This document shows, in pieces, positions 36,679 to 45,182 of a stretch of 64,000 bases of DNA (positions within the stretch are counted from its first letter, which is position 1; every line of letters begins with the position of its first letter). Made by a program: the position numbers and the translations under genes. The notes under the pieces are model-generated. The model was not told the origin of the DNA, ran no database searches, and saw only the letters and a list, made by a program, of their open reading frames with translations. The stretch comes from Bacillota bacterium. GTDB lineage: Bacteria; Bacillota; Clostridia; Peptostreptococcales; Anaerovoracaceae. The stretch is taken from contig JAUNFA010000001.1 in the NCBI GenBank assembly GCA_030525285.1, positions 62,001 to 126,000 on the forward strand, written 5' to 3'.

Positions 36679-39474
36679 TTATTCAGCTTCCTTCTTTTCT
36701 TTCCTGCGCCACAACACCATAACTGTGAGCCCTATCAGTGTCAACAGTAGAAGTCCTGCCCAAAGTATAGGATTTATTAAATCGCCGGTTTCAACTGCCG
36801 GCCTGTTCTTTGACTTTTGAGCGGTCTGCTTATCATTACTTGAAGATGGTTTCTTCGATTCAGTTGACTCCTTATCCGGTTTGGTTTCCTGTTCAGATTG
36901 TCCCGGCTGATCAGGTTTTATCTCCTGATCCGGCTGGTCAGGCTTCGCAGGTTGCTCCGTTTCTTCTCCCGGAGCATTTTTTTCCACCTTATAAAGTGAA
37001 AGATCCGGTACCTTCAGAATATCTCTCCAGTATGTGTCATTATCATAATCTATACTAATTCCTGTAGTTCCGTCAATAAGATTTCGATTCGTTTTTCCTG
37101 TAATTTTAATCTGATTACCTACAGCCTTACCGGAAGTGCCGGATTTTGAAATTGAAGCACCACCTTCCAGATATGCGTCTGCCACTGAAATAGTGCCATT
37201 TCCACTTACAGCATTCCCACCTTCTCCGAAATATCCGTCTCCACCTACGGCAATCAATTTGCCCTCTCCTGTTATTGTACCACCGTTAAGAATAATCGCG
37301 TCTCCGCCGTTAGTTGTTGTTGCATCCTTACCGCCACCGAAAACTGCAAGAACAGCGTCTTTTGCCAGATTCAATGTCCCGTTGACCTGCAGACCTATCT
37401 GTCCGGTGTAACTTTTACCTGTAGATGAATCTGTGCCTGTCGGTGCTTCGTCACCGCGCAGGAACACTTGTCCTTTCAAAGTAACGTTGCCTTCAATTAT
37501 AACGACTGGATTCGTATTGTGCCGTGCTTCTGATCCGTTAGCAATATTGTTGGTATTCGAATAGATCTTGGCATTTTCCAGTGTGGATCCGTCCTTCAGA
37601 ATAAGTTTACCGTTAATTGATGCTCCGTTCAGGAATTCACCTTCTCCATAATCATTGTAATTCATTGAAAATGCTCCGCCTTTTTCAACTTCCACAGTTC
37701 CCTGAACCACGGAGTCTCTAAGGATCAGTTTCGCACCATCCTGTACGACAATTTTCACGCTACTGAGAATATCCATATTAACTAATGTAAGATTGCAGTC
37801 CTTCGGTAAAATTAATGTCTGCGTCTGTGTTGCACCCTCTGGCACAGCATATCCCAATTCTCCATAAGTTCCGCTAGTGTGCGAACCATACCACGCCTTT
37901 AAACCTTCCGGAACAATTACTGTCTGGTTACTGGTATCAAGTGTGAATTTTTTAATAGCCCACGGTTCCATATCATACATGTATTTACCATCTGCGGTTT
38001 TGGTACAGTTGTCAATAATCAGTTGTTTCTTAAGAGTCTCCTCCCCGCTAAAAATTCGGAATGGCAGTGTGTTGCTGGAAGCTGTACGTCCCAGTTCGTC
38101 TGTAATAGTTACACTTATATTATATATTCCCGACTGGGCCGGCGTTCCGGCCAATGTTACTGATCCGTCATGAACAGAATACACCCCAGCCATACCGGAA
38201 TCATTACCTATTGCAGGTTCTTCGTCATTCACAATATTCACAGACGACCCTTTAGAATTTATTCGAATACCACTTTCACTAAGAAGTTTCCAGTCCCCTT
38301 CTTCCGGTTCTTCACCTTTTTTTATTAACGCCACCTCCACGCTGGCATCGCTGTTCTTGTTTTGGGTTATATTAGTTGATGCTCCGCTTATGGCATCGTA
38401 TCCTTTCTGATTTACCAGTGCAGATTCAAAACTGCCAACCAGTCTGACATGAAGCTGCATATTATCACCCGGCTCCGACTCATCTGAGATGGTAAGTTTT
38501 CCATCTGCAATAGAAACCTTGAATGTGAGATTTTTGTATCCAGTGGCATCAATTGAAATTACATCACCGCTCTTCAGCGCCGCAGTCTGCCCATAACTCT
38601 TCTGTGCGAATTCCAATATACCATCACTAACTCTGTATTTCCCTCCCATAGAAGGAGTGAAGCTATATGCCTCCCATTCTGTGTCGTTAACAGCAACCTT
38701 GTTAATGGAATTAGGATAATTCAAATCACCAAAGTCAAACTTCCATAAGCCGTTAAATGAGTCAACACTCACAGAAATGTCTTTAAGGTCAATTGCCTTT
38801 CCTGTTTCTTCAAGTTTCTTCTCAAACAAAACCATCACCGAAACATCGGCGGCAGGCATCTTAAATTCTGAATTCGTTACAGCAATTTCTTTACCATCAG
38901 CAGTTTTCACCGTAAGTGATTTAAATATGTAATTCTCATCGGGTACAGTTGTTACAGTTATCACATCACCTTCTTTCGCAGTATATTTATTCACATTAAC
39001 CGTTCCGTGTTCCATTGCTGTTGTTGTAATTTTATAAGTTTGTTCAATTTCTTCAGTTACAATAGTTGCTGTATGCTTTGACCTGTTTAGTGTTATTTTG
39101 AGATCCTTATATCCCTTAGCCGAAATAACGCAGGTTGCGGTCCCTTCAGAAAAAGCTTCCCCGATAATTACCTGTCTGTCCGTTGCCAGCAGGCGGTAAT
39201 TGCTTCCTCCATCCTCAAAATCCCAAGAATAAGCAGCCTTCTTATATGTAGCACCTGCCACTTTAACCGAAGACACAGCGTCAAACCAGCTTTCATCGTC
39301 TGTATTAAATGTGATTGCGAATCCTTTGCTCAATCCATATTTCTCACATTTCACTATATTTGTCGGCGGTGTTTTTTCTTCTGCCAATGCAGAAGTAGTG
39401 TTGAACGCAATACCTGTAACCAGCATCATGGCTGAAAGCAGGAATGCGGTGAATCCTTTTCTTTTATCCTTCAA
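36679..39474 (-). CDS. Large cell-wall-anchored surface protein with HID-like and beta-helix regions
   Basis: About 931 residues. A signal peptide (KDKRKGFTAFLLSAMMLVTG to ALA) is followed by two DUF1533/HID-like domains (about 45-130 and 230-325, each ending GYKDLKITL or GYKNLTFKV), separated by a Flg_new/B-repeat-like domain (TTTAMEHGTVNVNKYTAKEG). After Ig-like segments, residues 500-840 are Gly/Asn-rich beta-helix-like repeats (GDAIILNGGTITGEGKL). A Pro/Gln/Asp-rich wall spacer leads to a sorting signal VETGD + hydrophobic helix + WRRKEKKEAE, a variant of LPXTG. The TTG at 39474 with AGGGAG is preferred; the frame continues to another TTG at 39525. HID domains bind heme or haemoglobin in some relatives; here that is only a possibility. 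Confidence 0.85.
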   Translation of the reverse strand: MKDKRKGFTAFLLSAMMLVTGIAFNTTSALAEEKTPPTNIVKCEKYGLSKGFAITFNTDDESWFDAVSSVKVAGATYKKAAYSWDFEDGGSNYRLLATDRQVIIGEAFSEGTATCVISAKGYKDLKITLNRSKHTATIVTEEIEQTYKITTTAMEHGTVNVNKYTAKEGDVITVTTVPDENYIFKSLTVKTADGKEIAVTNSEFKMPAADVSVMVLFEKKLEETGKAIDLKDISVSVDSFNGLWKFDFGDLNYPNSINKVAVNDTEWEAYSFTPSMGGKYRVSDGILEFAQKSYGQTAALKSGDVISIDATGYKNLTFKVSIADGKLTISDESEPGDNMQLHVRLVGSFESALVNQKGYDAISGASTNITQNKNSDASVEVALIKKGEEPEEGDWKLLSESGIRINSKGSSVNIVNDEEPAIGNDSGMAGVYSVHDGSVTLAGTPAQSGIYNISVTITDELGRTASSNTLPFRIFSGEETLKKQLIIDNCTKTADGKYMYDMEPWAIKKFTLDTSNQTVIVPEGLKAWYGSHTSGTYGELGYAVPEGATQTQTLILPKDCNLTLVNMDILSSVKIVVQDGAKLILRDSVVQGTVEVEKGGAFSMNYNDYGEGEFLNGASINGKLILKDGSTLENAKIYSNTNNIANGSEARHNTNPVVIIEGNVTLKGQVFLRGDEAPTGTDSSTGKSYTGQIGLQVNGTLNLAKDAVLAVFGGGKDATTTNGGDAIILNGGTITGEGKLIAVGGDGYFGEGGNAVSGNGTISVADAYLEGGASISKSGTSGKAVGNQIKITGKTNRNLIDGTTGISIDYDNDTYWRDILKVPDLSLYKVEKNAPGEETEQPAKPDQPDQEIKPDQPGQSEQETKPDKESTESKKPSSSNDKQTAQKSKNRPAVETGDLINPILWAGLLLLTLIGLTVMVLWRRKEKKEAE

Positions 39475-39573
39475 TTGTTCTGTTCTCCCTACATAATAAT
39501 TTTCTAAAGTATTAACGTTTGCCAAGCCAATGCAATTGTTATTAGCCTAAATAAGGTTAATTAATTTGCACTT

Positions 39574-39625
39574 GTTAGTCTTGACTAACCCATATTACCA
39601 CGAGGCTGTGTTAGTGTCAACTAAC
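39574..39625 (-). promoter_or_regulatory. Surface-protein promoter flanked by two related palindromic operators
   Basis: On the minus strand TTGACA (39615-39620), 17 bases, TAATAT (39592-39597). Palindrome GTTAGTGTCAACTAAC (39610-39625) covers the -35; palindrome GTTAGTCTTGACTAAC (39574-39589) lies just after the -10. Their centres are 36 bases apart. This is a typical layout for repression by a dimeric regulator. A third weak dyad TTAGCCT/AGGTTAA is at 39542-39560. Confidence 0.75.
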
Positions 39626-39643
39626 CATTGCATACTAAACTAA

Positions 39644-39674
39644 TGACCCCATAAGCGGCTCGCTCCTGGGGTCA
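39644..39674 (-). terminator. Probable terminator of the GT8 gene
   Basis: TGACCCCA / TGGGGTCA with an inner AGCG/CGCT stem. On the minus strand TTAGTTTAG follows, a moderate U-rich tail. It lies 35 bases after the glycosyltransferase stop and just before the surface-protein promoter. Confidence 0.6.
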
Positions 39675-39708
39675 GATTCATTTGACTAATTTATTCTCCT
39701 ATTACAAA

Positions 39709-41016
39709 TTATTTATTATCACTGTTTTTAACAGCTTTCACAAGTCTTCTAGGAACTGCAGTAATCGTTCTTCCGATTTTGTAACTTCTACTCTCTCTCA
39801 CTGCCTTTAACTTACCGGAAAGTTTCTTATTTTCCAACTTCAATCGCTTATCAGCTCTAAGCAAATCGTTGTATTTCTTTCTCTCCCGACGGAAAGCAAA
39901 CGCATATCTTGACTCTATCGCCCGGCTTCTTATCAATTCCTTTTTGACCGCATCCTCCGAAGAATCAAACACTGCGAAACAGGGTTTTGTCAGCATGCTC
40001 TCTACAATCGAACTGTATCTCTGCCTGATATGACCATCTATTATTTCACGGGCAAGTTCATCGGCGTCCTTGGAAAACTTATTACTATTCACATCAATAG
40101 CCAACAAGTCCTTTCCAGTAAGCTCATATAGGATTTCTTTCCAGAAAGGAGTCTTCGCTGCATATTTCCAGAAGAATTCATCACGATATGTATCCATTCT
40201 CCACGGTTTCCATGAACCTCCATAATGAATTATCTTCGGATTTTTCTCCGACCTGATCCACTCATCAAACAACGAATCCGGCAAATATTTATTGCTGCCG
40301 TAATCCGCCATAACATTCCATGATGCATCTATTATCCTGGCCTTTCCTCCCCTACATACCCGGTTCATTATATCCTGATCGTGCTGATTCCAATTTCTTG
40401 TACAAGCCATTTCCATAAGCTGACTGGATGATATTTCATTCCTCAACACATCCAGATTGTACACCATAGTTCCTGCAATAAAATAATCGTCCGTATCATC
40501 TATTCCCAGAACACTTTTCTGATATTCCACACGTTTTTCGCCATCAGGACCATAGTTAATACAAATGCCTGTTATATCCCTGCATGCACCGAGAATAACA
40601 TCATCTAGTTCGATTTCGAAAAGTTTCGCAATATCATCTGTCAACACCATATCCGCGTCCAGATAAATCACTCTTTGATATTCTTCACTAAGAAGATCAC
40701 CTATAAGCAGTCTGTAATATGTTTCTACCGACAAAGGCGAATTCCCTCTTTCAACATACAAATCATCCCAATTGCTGCTATCAATATGCAAGAATCTCAA
40801 GCTGACATTGTCATGCAACTCCGTCATTGATGTCAATTTGTTTCTGTTCCCATCGGAGATATTGCTGTGCAAAACAATCACGTCATAGCATTGATCCGCG
40901 GATGCATTCTGCAACATGGATTCAATGAGAACCGCCGCATACTTGGAAAAATCTTCGTTAAACGCCAGCACAATGGCCGCATTCTGATTGTTGAATTGTG
41001 GTGAAATTTTATTCAT
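39709..41016 (-). CDS. Glycosyltransferase family 8 protein
   Basis: 435 residues. The GT8 core occupies residues 10-280: AIVLAFNEDFSKYAAVLIES at the start, the DXD metal site in RVIYLDADMVLTDDI (about 115), AGTMVYNLDVLRN, and NQHDQDIMNRVC with the conserved HxQD-like element, then IIHYGGSWKPW. The 150-residue C-terminus is basic and helical (RERKKYNDLLRADKRLKLENKKL) and may bind membrane or partner proteins. Such enzymes add glucose or galactose to surface glycans or lipids. Its location beside surface-protein genes fits envelope glycosylation. Two tiny ATG...TAA frames precede the start. Confidence 0.9.
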   Translation of the reverse strand: MNKISPQFNNQNAAIVLAFNEDFSKYAAVLIESMLQNASADQCYDVIVLHSNISDGNRNKLTSMTELHDNVSLRFLHIDSSNWDDLYVERGNSPLSVETYYRLLIGDLLSEEYQRVIYLDADMVLTDDIAKLFEIELDDVILGACRDITGICINYGPDGEKRVEYQKSVLGIDDTDDYFIAGTMVYNLDVLRNEISSSQLMEMACTRNWNQHDQDIMNRVCRGGKARIIDASWNVMADYGSNKYLPDSLFDEWIRSEKNPKIIHYGGSWKPWRMDTYRDEFFWKYAAKTPFWKEILYELTGKDLLAIDVNSNKFSKDADELAREIIDGHIRQRYSSIVESMLTKPCFAVFDSSEDAVKKELIRSRAIESRYAFAFRRERKKYNDLLRADKRLKLENKKLSGKLKAVRESRSYKIGRTITAVPRRLVKAVKNSDNK

Positions 41017-41038
41017 ATTTATTCATTCATTCCCTTAA

Positions 41039-41355
41039 TTAAATGCAGTCCTGTACAAGCTTAAACCTTTTGCCGTTCTGTTCAATGGTCTTTAATTCGC
41101 GCGCTGCTTTAATTGCTGCTGTGGCACCGTCTTCTATTTTTTGCTTGATCTGTTATAGCCAAACATATGAACCATTGATTTGTTTATTTCTTCTTTGGAC
41201 ATCGGACCATTTTCCTGAATTAAATAACATATAATCTTATAACTGTGGTCATGATATAGTTCGATACACTTATTTTTATTACTTTCCCCAATAATACCAT
41301 CAGCTGAGTCCCAAATTTTCCCCTCAAGTTTCCTTTCACGGAGGGCTAATTGATA
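41039..41355 (-). pseudogene. Decayed C-terminal fragment, DUF3320-like
   Basis: The minus-strand frame from 41355 reads QLALRERKLEGKIWDSADGI, then CYLIQENGPMSKEEINKSMV and HMFGYNRSSKK before a stop; in another frame the same protein continues as IEDGATAAIKAARELKTIEQ, NGKRFKLVQDCI and TAA (41039-41041). So one frameshift near 41145 breaks it. The pattern (ENGPMSKEEINK ... FGYNR) resembles the wHTH-like C-terminus (DUF3320) of large helicase-like AAA proteins. The assignment is tentative; the rest of the gene is gone. Confidence 0.55.
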
Positions 41356-41406
41356 TTAATTGAAGTTTAATTAGGTTTAAGCCGGGTAGACTAAACCGCC
41401 TATCGT

Positions 41407-42135
41407 TTACTTATTGTCGTAATTCTTCATGAATCCGCCGTCTTCCCTCATCATTATGCAGAATGCTATGACATAAACGATTATAGGACATGCCAATGCA
41501 TAGTCCGGGAAGAAATTCGAAGCTGCCGTTCCCGCTACTGCGCCTGCTATGAAAGCACCTATTATGCCATAATAACAGCGGTATCTGTGTCTGTAATATG
41601 GATTTTTTGTTTCCCAGTAGTTGTATAGTGCCTCAGTACCACTTCGCAGGTTACCTGTGCACATTGTAGAAGCTATACCATGTCCGTGAACCTTTCTGAA
41701 AGTGTGAACCTGCAGGGAGCACACGAATGAAATCATTATATTAACCAGCGTATTTAAATGATTTTCGGGAATAAACACTGCGATTATCAGTATAAGTATC
41801 TCAAGTATGAGCATGCCCTGTCGCCAGTGGACAGTTCCTGTGATTGCCCTCCTGCGTTTGACAGTTTCTGTTACAATTATGCCCACAGCAAAAGCTATGA
41901 CCGGTATGGCTGAAGCTATTGCTCGTCGCCATTCCATCTGCATCAGATGTACGCTGAACAGCACTATGTTACCCGTCTGCGCATTGGCGAACACTCCCCC
42001 TCTGCATATATATGTATACGCATCCAGGAATCCACCGGCAACGGCCAGAACGACTCCAATCAGTATTGTTTCTGACATCTGAATTTTGGTGAAATCCTCT
42101 TCCCTTAAATCAATCTTATCTGCTTTGATTCGCAT
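41407..42135 (-). CDS. DUF1275 (YoaK-like) membrane protein
   Basis: 242 residues, six predicted membrane helices. GGFLDAYTYICRGGVFANAQTGNIVLF near residue 40 is the DUF1275 signature, followed by CTGNLRSGTEALYNYW near 165. Function unknown; the fold is likened to small secondary transporters. Its ribosome binding region is GGAAAGGGGA. Downstream of adenine deaminase by about 70 bases; possibly cotranscribed with it. Confidence 0.88.
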   Translation of the reverse strand: MRIKADKIDLREEDFTKIQMSETILIGVVLAVAGGFLDAYTYICRGGVFANAQTGNIVLFSVHLMQMEWRRAIASAIPVIAFAVGIIVTETVKRRRAITGTVHWRQGMLILEILILIIAVFIPENHLNTLVNIMISFVCSLQVHTFRKVHGHGIASTMCTGNLRSGTEALYNYWETKNPYYRHRYRCYYGIIGAFIAGAVAGTAASNFFPDYALACPIIVYVIAFCIMMREDGGFMKNYDNK

Positions 42136-42204
42136 TCCCCTTTCCGGCTCCTTTCCTTTTATTTTGTCTCCTGTTTTGCCTCGTCTATTCTCCGCTTCAT
42201 CAGC

Positions 42205-43953
42205 TTACTCCGCTTCAACAGGTATGAAGCTCATTTGAGTTACATCAAACAACCCCATATCAGTCAGCTTTATTTCCGGTATTACTGCCAGAGACATGAA
42301 GCACAATGTCATTACCGGCTCCACATCGCCGCTGATTCCCAGTTGTTCCTTAGCCTTAAAATGAATATCCGTAAGCTTCTGCTCAACCCATTCTCCGCTT
42401 CTGTCACTCATAAGTCCTGCAATCGGCAGTGGCATATTTTCAATTACTTCGCCTTCTCTTGTCAGTACGATTCCACCACCCTGATCTGCCAGGGTTTTTA
42501 CGGCAAACTCCATCTCGCTGTCGTCAACGCCTACTACAATAATGTTATGTGAATCATGAGCTATCGAAAGTGCTATTGCCCCATCTTTGATCCCGTATCC
42601 CTTGAGAAAGCCGCAGGCCACATTGCCAGTTTCCTTGTGACGTTCCACCACTGCTGTTTTTACTATATCAACTTGAGGATTTCGAATGAATTCTCCCTCT
42701 TCATCAAGCTGAATTTCTTCAATCTCCTTGGCGGTTACAACCCCTCCCGGCAGAATTTTTATGACATTAACCCTGTTTGATGAAAGATTCATCTTAAATT
42801 TATCCTTCGAGAAATCTTTAAGAGTCACACTACCTTTGACTGCATTTATGTCACACTTTGAAACAGCCGGAAGATATCTGCCCTCCTCAGCTGCAAGTTT
42901 GCCTTCAATGAATACACGATTCACATTAAAGTCCTTAAGCTCATCAAGAAGTACCACATCACCTCTGTAACCTGGCGCAACAGCACCCCTATCTTTCATA
43001 TCAAAGCATTCAGCCGCATTGAGAGTTGCCATCCTTATTGCTGTCACTGGATCCAGACCTTCCTCCACACAGATGCGAAGATGATTGTCAATGTGTCCCT
43101 CATGAATAATTGTCCTTGGCTGACGATCGTCAGAGCAAAGGAGGCAGCGTCTGCTGTTCTCGCCGGTTACTCCCTGAAGCAAAGTCCTCAAATCGTGACA
43201 TGCAGAGCCTTGACGAAGCAGAATATACATACCTCTTTCCAGTCGTTCATTCATTTCCTCCACAGTGGAGCATTCATGATCCGCCGCAATTCCTGCAGCC
43301 GCATATGCGCTCAATGCCTTTCCGGTTACCCCAGGAATATGTCCGTCAACAAATTTGCCTACAGCCTTTGCAGCTGCAATCTTAGCCAGAGCTTCATCTG
43401 TACCATTAATTACACCAGGAAAATCCATAAATTCTCCCAGCCCTGCAATATTATCATTTCCTACAAGTTTCTCTATGATTCCTGCATCTATTATCGCTCC
43501 GGAATGTTCGAAAGGTGTCGCGGGTACACAGCTTGGAAGTTCATATTTCACATCCAGAGCAGTATTTTCCGCAGCTTTGATCATGTATTCCAGTCCCGAT
43601 ATCCCGCATACGTTAACGATTTCGTGAGGATCCGCCATTATTGTAGTGGTGCCGTGAGGCACCAGCAATCGTCCGATTTCTTCCGGACTCACATATGATG
43701 ATTCAATATGAATATGACTGTCAATGAAACCCGGTGCTGCATATCTTCCCTCTGCATCCACCTCTTCAATACCTTCATAATCTCCTATTCCCGCAATCAG
43801 CCCCCCTGCGAAGGCAATGTCGCCCTCACTGATTTTTCCCGAAAACACGTTGATCGTGCGACAATTTTTTATGACAAGATCCGCCGGAATTCTACCAGCA
43901 GCAACATCTATCAACTTCTTCATTTTTTCTTTTGAAACCATCTGATTTTTCAT
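42205..43953 (-). CDS. ade: Adenine deaminase, ADE family
   Basis: Converts adenine to hypoxanthine in purine salvage. 582 residues from ATG 43953 (GGGAG upstream); a longer frame adds ten residues. The amidohydrolase metal site is seen in APGFIDSHIHIESSYVSPEE (HxH), ADPHEIVNVCG, VDGHIPGVTG and LCSDDRQPRT; the C-terminal domain carries IALSIAHDSHNIIVVG, typical of ADE-type enzymes with Mn/Fe. It precedes DUF1275 and is followed upstream by a divergent cluster with LysR and ureohydrolase, so a nitrogen-salvage context is likely. Confidence 0.95.
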   Translation of the reverse strand: MKNQMVSKEKMKKLIDVAAGRIPADLVIKNCRTINVFSGKISEGDIAFAGGLIAGIGDYEGIEEVDAEGRYAAPGFIDSHIHIESSYVSPEEIGRLLVPHGTTTIMADPHEIVNVCGISGLEYMIKAAENTALDVKYELPSCVPATPFEHSGAIIDAGIIEKLVGNDNIAGLGEFMDFPGVINGTDEALAKIAAAKAVGKFVDGHIPGVTGKALSAYAAAGIAADHECSTVEEMNERLERGMYILLRQGSACHDLRTLLQGVTGENSRRCLLCSDDRQPRTIIHEGHIDNHLRICVEEGLDPVTAIRMATLNAAECFDMKDRGAVAPGYRGDVVLLDELKDFNVNRVFIEGKLAAEEGRYLPAVSKCDINAVKGSVTLKDFSKDKFKMNLSSNRVNVIKILPGGVVTAKEIEEIQLDEEGEFIRNPQVDIVKTAVVERHKETGNVACGFLKGYGIKDGAIALSIAHDSHNIIVVGVDDSEMEFAVKTLADQGGGIVLTREGEVIENMPLPIAGLMSDRSGEWVEQKLTDIHFKAKEQLGISGDVEPVMTLCFMSLAVIPEIKLTDMGLFDVTQMSFIPVEAE

Positions 43954-44014
43954 TAATATATTCTCCCTCAAAAGTCCGTTCAAAGTATGTCTGTCTACAT
44001 ATTACCCGCTTCTC

Positions 44015-44911
44015 TTACTTACTGTAAATATTTTTCTTCAGATATCTGAGAAATGCCTCTTCCCTGCTGTTCAGCTTATAGTAACTGCGTTTCATGAACA
44101 GCACATCATAGGTCACCGGAAATCCTGCAATTTCAAACTCTGCAAGGGCGTGTTTTTCGTTTTCAACGAATGTTCCCCTTTTGAGAATTGCCACCCTGTC
44201 TGTGCTGTCGAGAGCGTCAATTATGCCGCCTCTGTCATAAAGATACAGCATCGGTGTCCTTGACGTAATTCCCATAATCTGATGCCTCTTCACATCTCTG
44301 TAATCTTCAAACAGAACCAGCGGATATTTGTAAACATCATTTACGGTCACCTTTTCCTTTTGAGCCAGAGGGTGATTCTTTGACACCAGTGCCACAGCCG
44401 GAACATTTTTTTGCAAAATTTCCACGTCCAGATTAGTGTTTCTGGCATTCTGAATCTCCATGTCCGTAAAGGATGAGAAGCAGTCGATTATTGCTATCCT
44501 ATACTTGTTTTCATATAGGCATTCAAAATTCTGCAGGATACTTGTTTCTCTGTACGCGTCATTAATTTCCCTGGAATCTTTGGCTTTGAAATTCATAAGA
44601 GCCTGAAGAATCTGTGCCGACCAGTTACAGGAAATTGAAATAGTTTCCTCTGCATCCACTCGTGCGGGAATTTCTTTAATTTTTTTCATTTCTGCCAGAA
44701 TTGCATTTGCTGATTGGATGAATAAATGTCCCTCCGGCGTTGGCGTAACTCCCCGTGAAGTACGTTCAAACAGCTTGTATCCCAGGTTTTTTTCAAGCAT
44801 TTTGATTGACGCACTCATATTCGACTGTGACGTAAAAAGGTTCTGCGCAGCCTTGTTAATTGAGCCGCATCTGGCCACTTCTGTGACATAGTAAAAAGCA
44901 CTTAAATTCAT
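44015..44911 (-). CDS. LysR family transcriptional regulator
   Basis: 298 residues. The winged HTH is at the N-terminus (LSAFYYVTEVARCGSINKAAQNLFTSQSNMSASIKMLEKNLG), and the rest is a periplasmic-binding-like effector domain. It is transcribed away from the ureohydrolase/YjiH pair across a 271-base intergenic region, the classical LysR arrangement, and reads toward ade. A ligand such as a guanidino compound or polyamine would fit the neighbours but is inference. Confidence 0.92.
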   Translation of the reverse strand: MNLSAFYYVTEVARCGSINKAAQNLFTSQSNMSASIKMLEKNLGYKLFERTSRGVTPTPEGHLFIQSANAILAEMKKIKEIPARVDAEETISISCNWSAQILQALMNFKAKDSREINDAYRETSILQNFECLYENKYRIAIIDCFSSFTDMEIQNARNTNLDVEILQKNVPAVALVSKNHPLAQKEKVTVNDVYKYPLVLFEDYRDVKRHQIMGITSRTPMLYLYDRGGIIDALDSTDRVAILKRGTFVENEKHALAEFEIAGFPVTYDVLFMKRSYYKLNSREEAFLRYLKKNIYSK

Positions 44912-45087
44912 TTATCTTACCGGTCCCCCAATAATGTTCTCATCTATTCTTTCATAAAAACTTATACTTTAATTGTGGCACATAATTTACCTGCAATCAA
45001 TATATTCCGTTATATTGTTATTCATATACCCCTCGTCATACATGTATAACCGCAATCCGCCACATCGTGGTATATTGATATCATCTT

Positions 45088-45138
45088 AATACTTGAGATG
45101 ACAATTCGTACACATTATTTCTCAAGTATTTTTTATTT
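45088..45138 (+). promoter_or_regulatory. Terminator-like hairpin in the ureohydrolase leader
   Basis: Perfect 11-pair stem AATACTTGAGA / TCTCAAGTATT with a 21-base loop, followed on the plus strand by TTTTATTT. It ends 45 bases before the ureohydrolase ATG. No plus-strand gene lies upstream, so it can only act on the leader of the operon itself. The stem is AT-rich and so moderate in strength. The rest of the 271-base intergenic region (44912-45182) shows no other clear element besides a short CCAC/GTGG hairpin near 45060. Confidence 0.55.
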
Positions 45139-45182
45139 ACAGATTAATTATTATTTACTATTCGTTTTTTGGAGGACTAATT

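Noticed and set aside
41043..41234. 63-codon plus-strand frame upstream of the GT8 gene
   Set aside because: It is antisense to the DUF3320-like remnant, which explains the sequence better; no ribosome site.
44975..44996. TGGCAC ... CTGC resembling a sigma-54 promoter before the ureohydrolase operon
   Set aside because: The GG and GC dinucleotides are separated by 14 bases, not the required 10.
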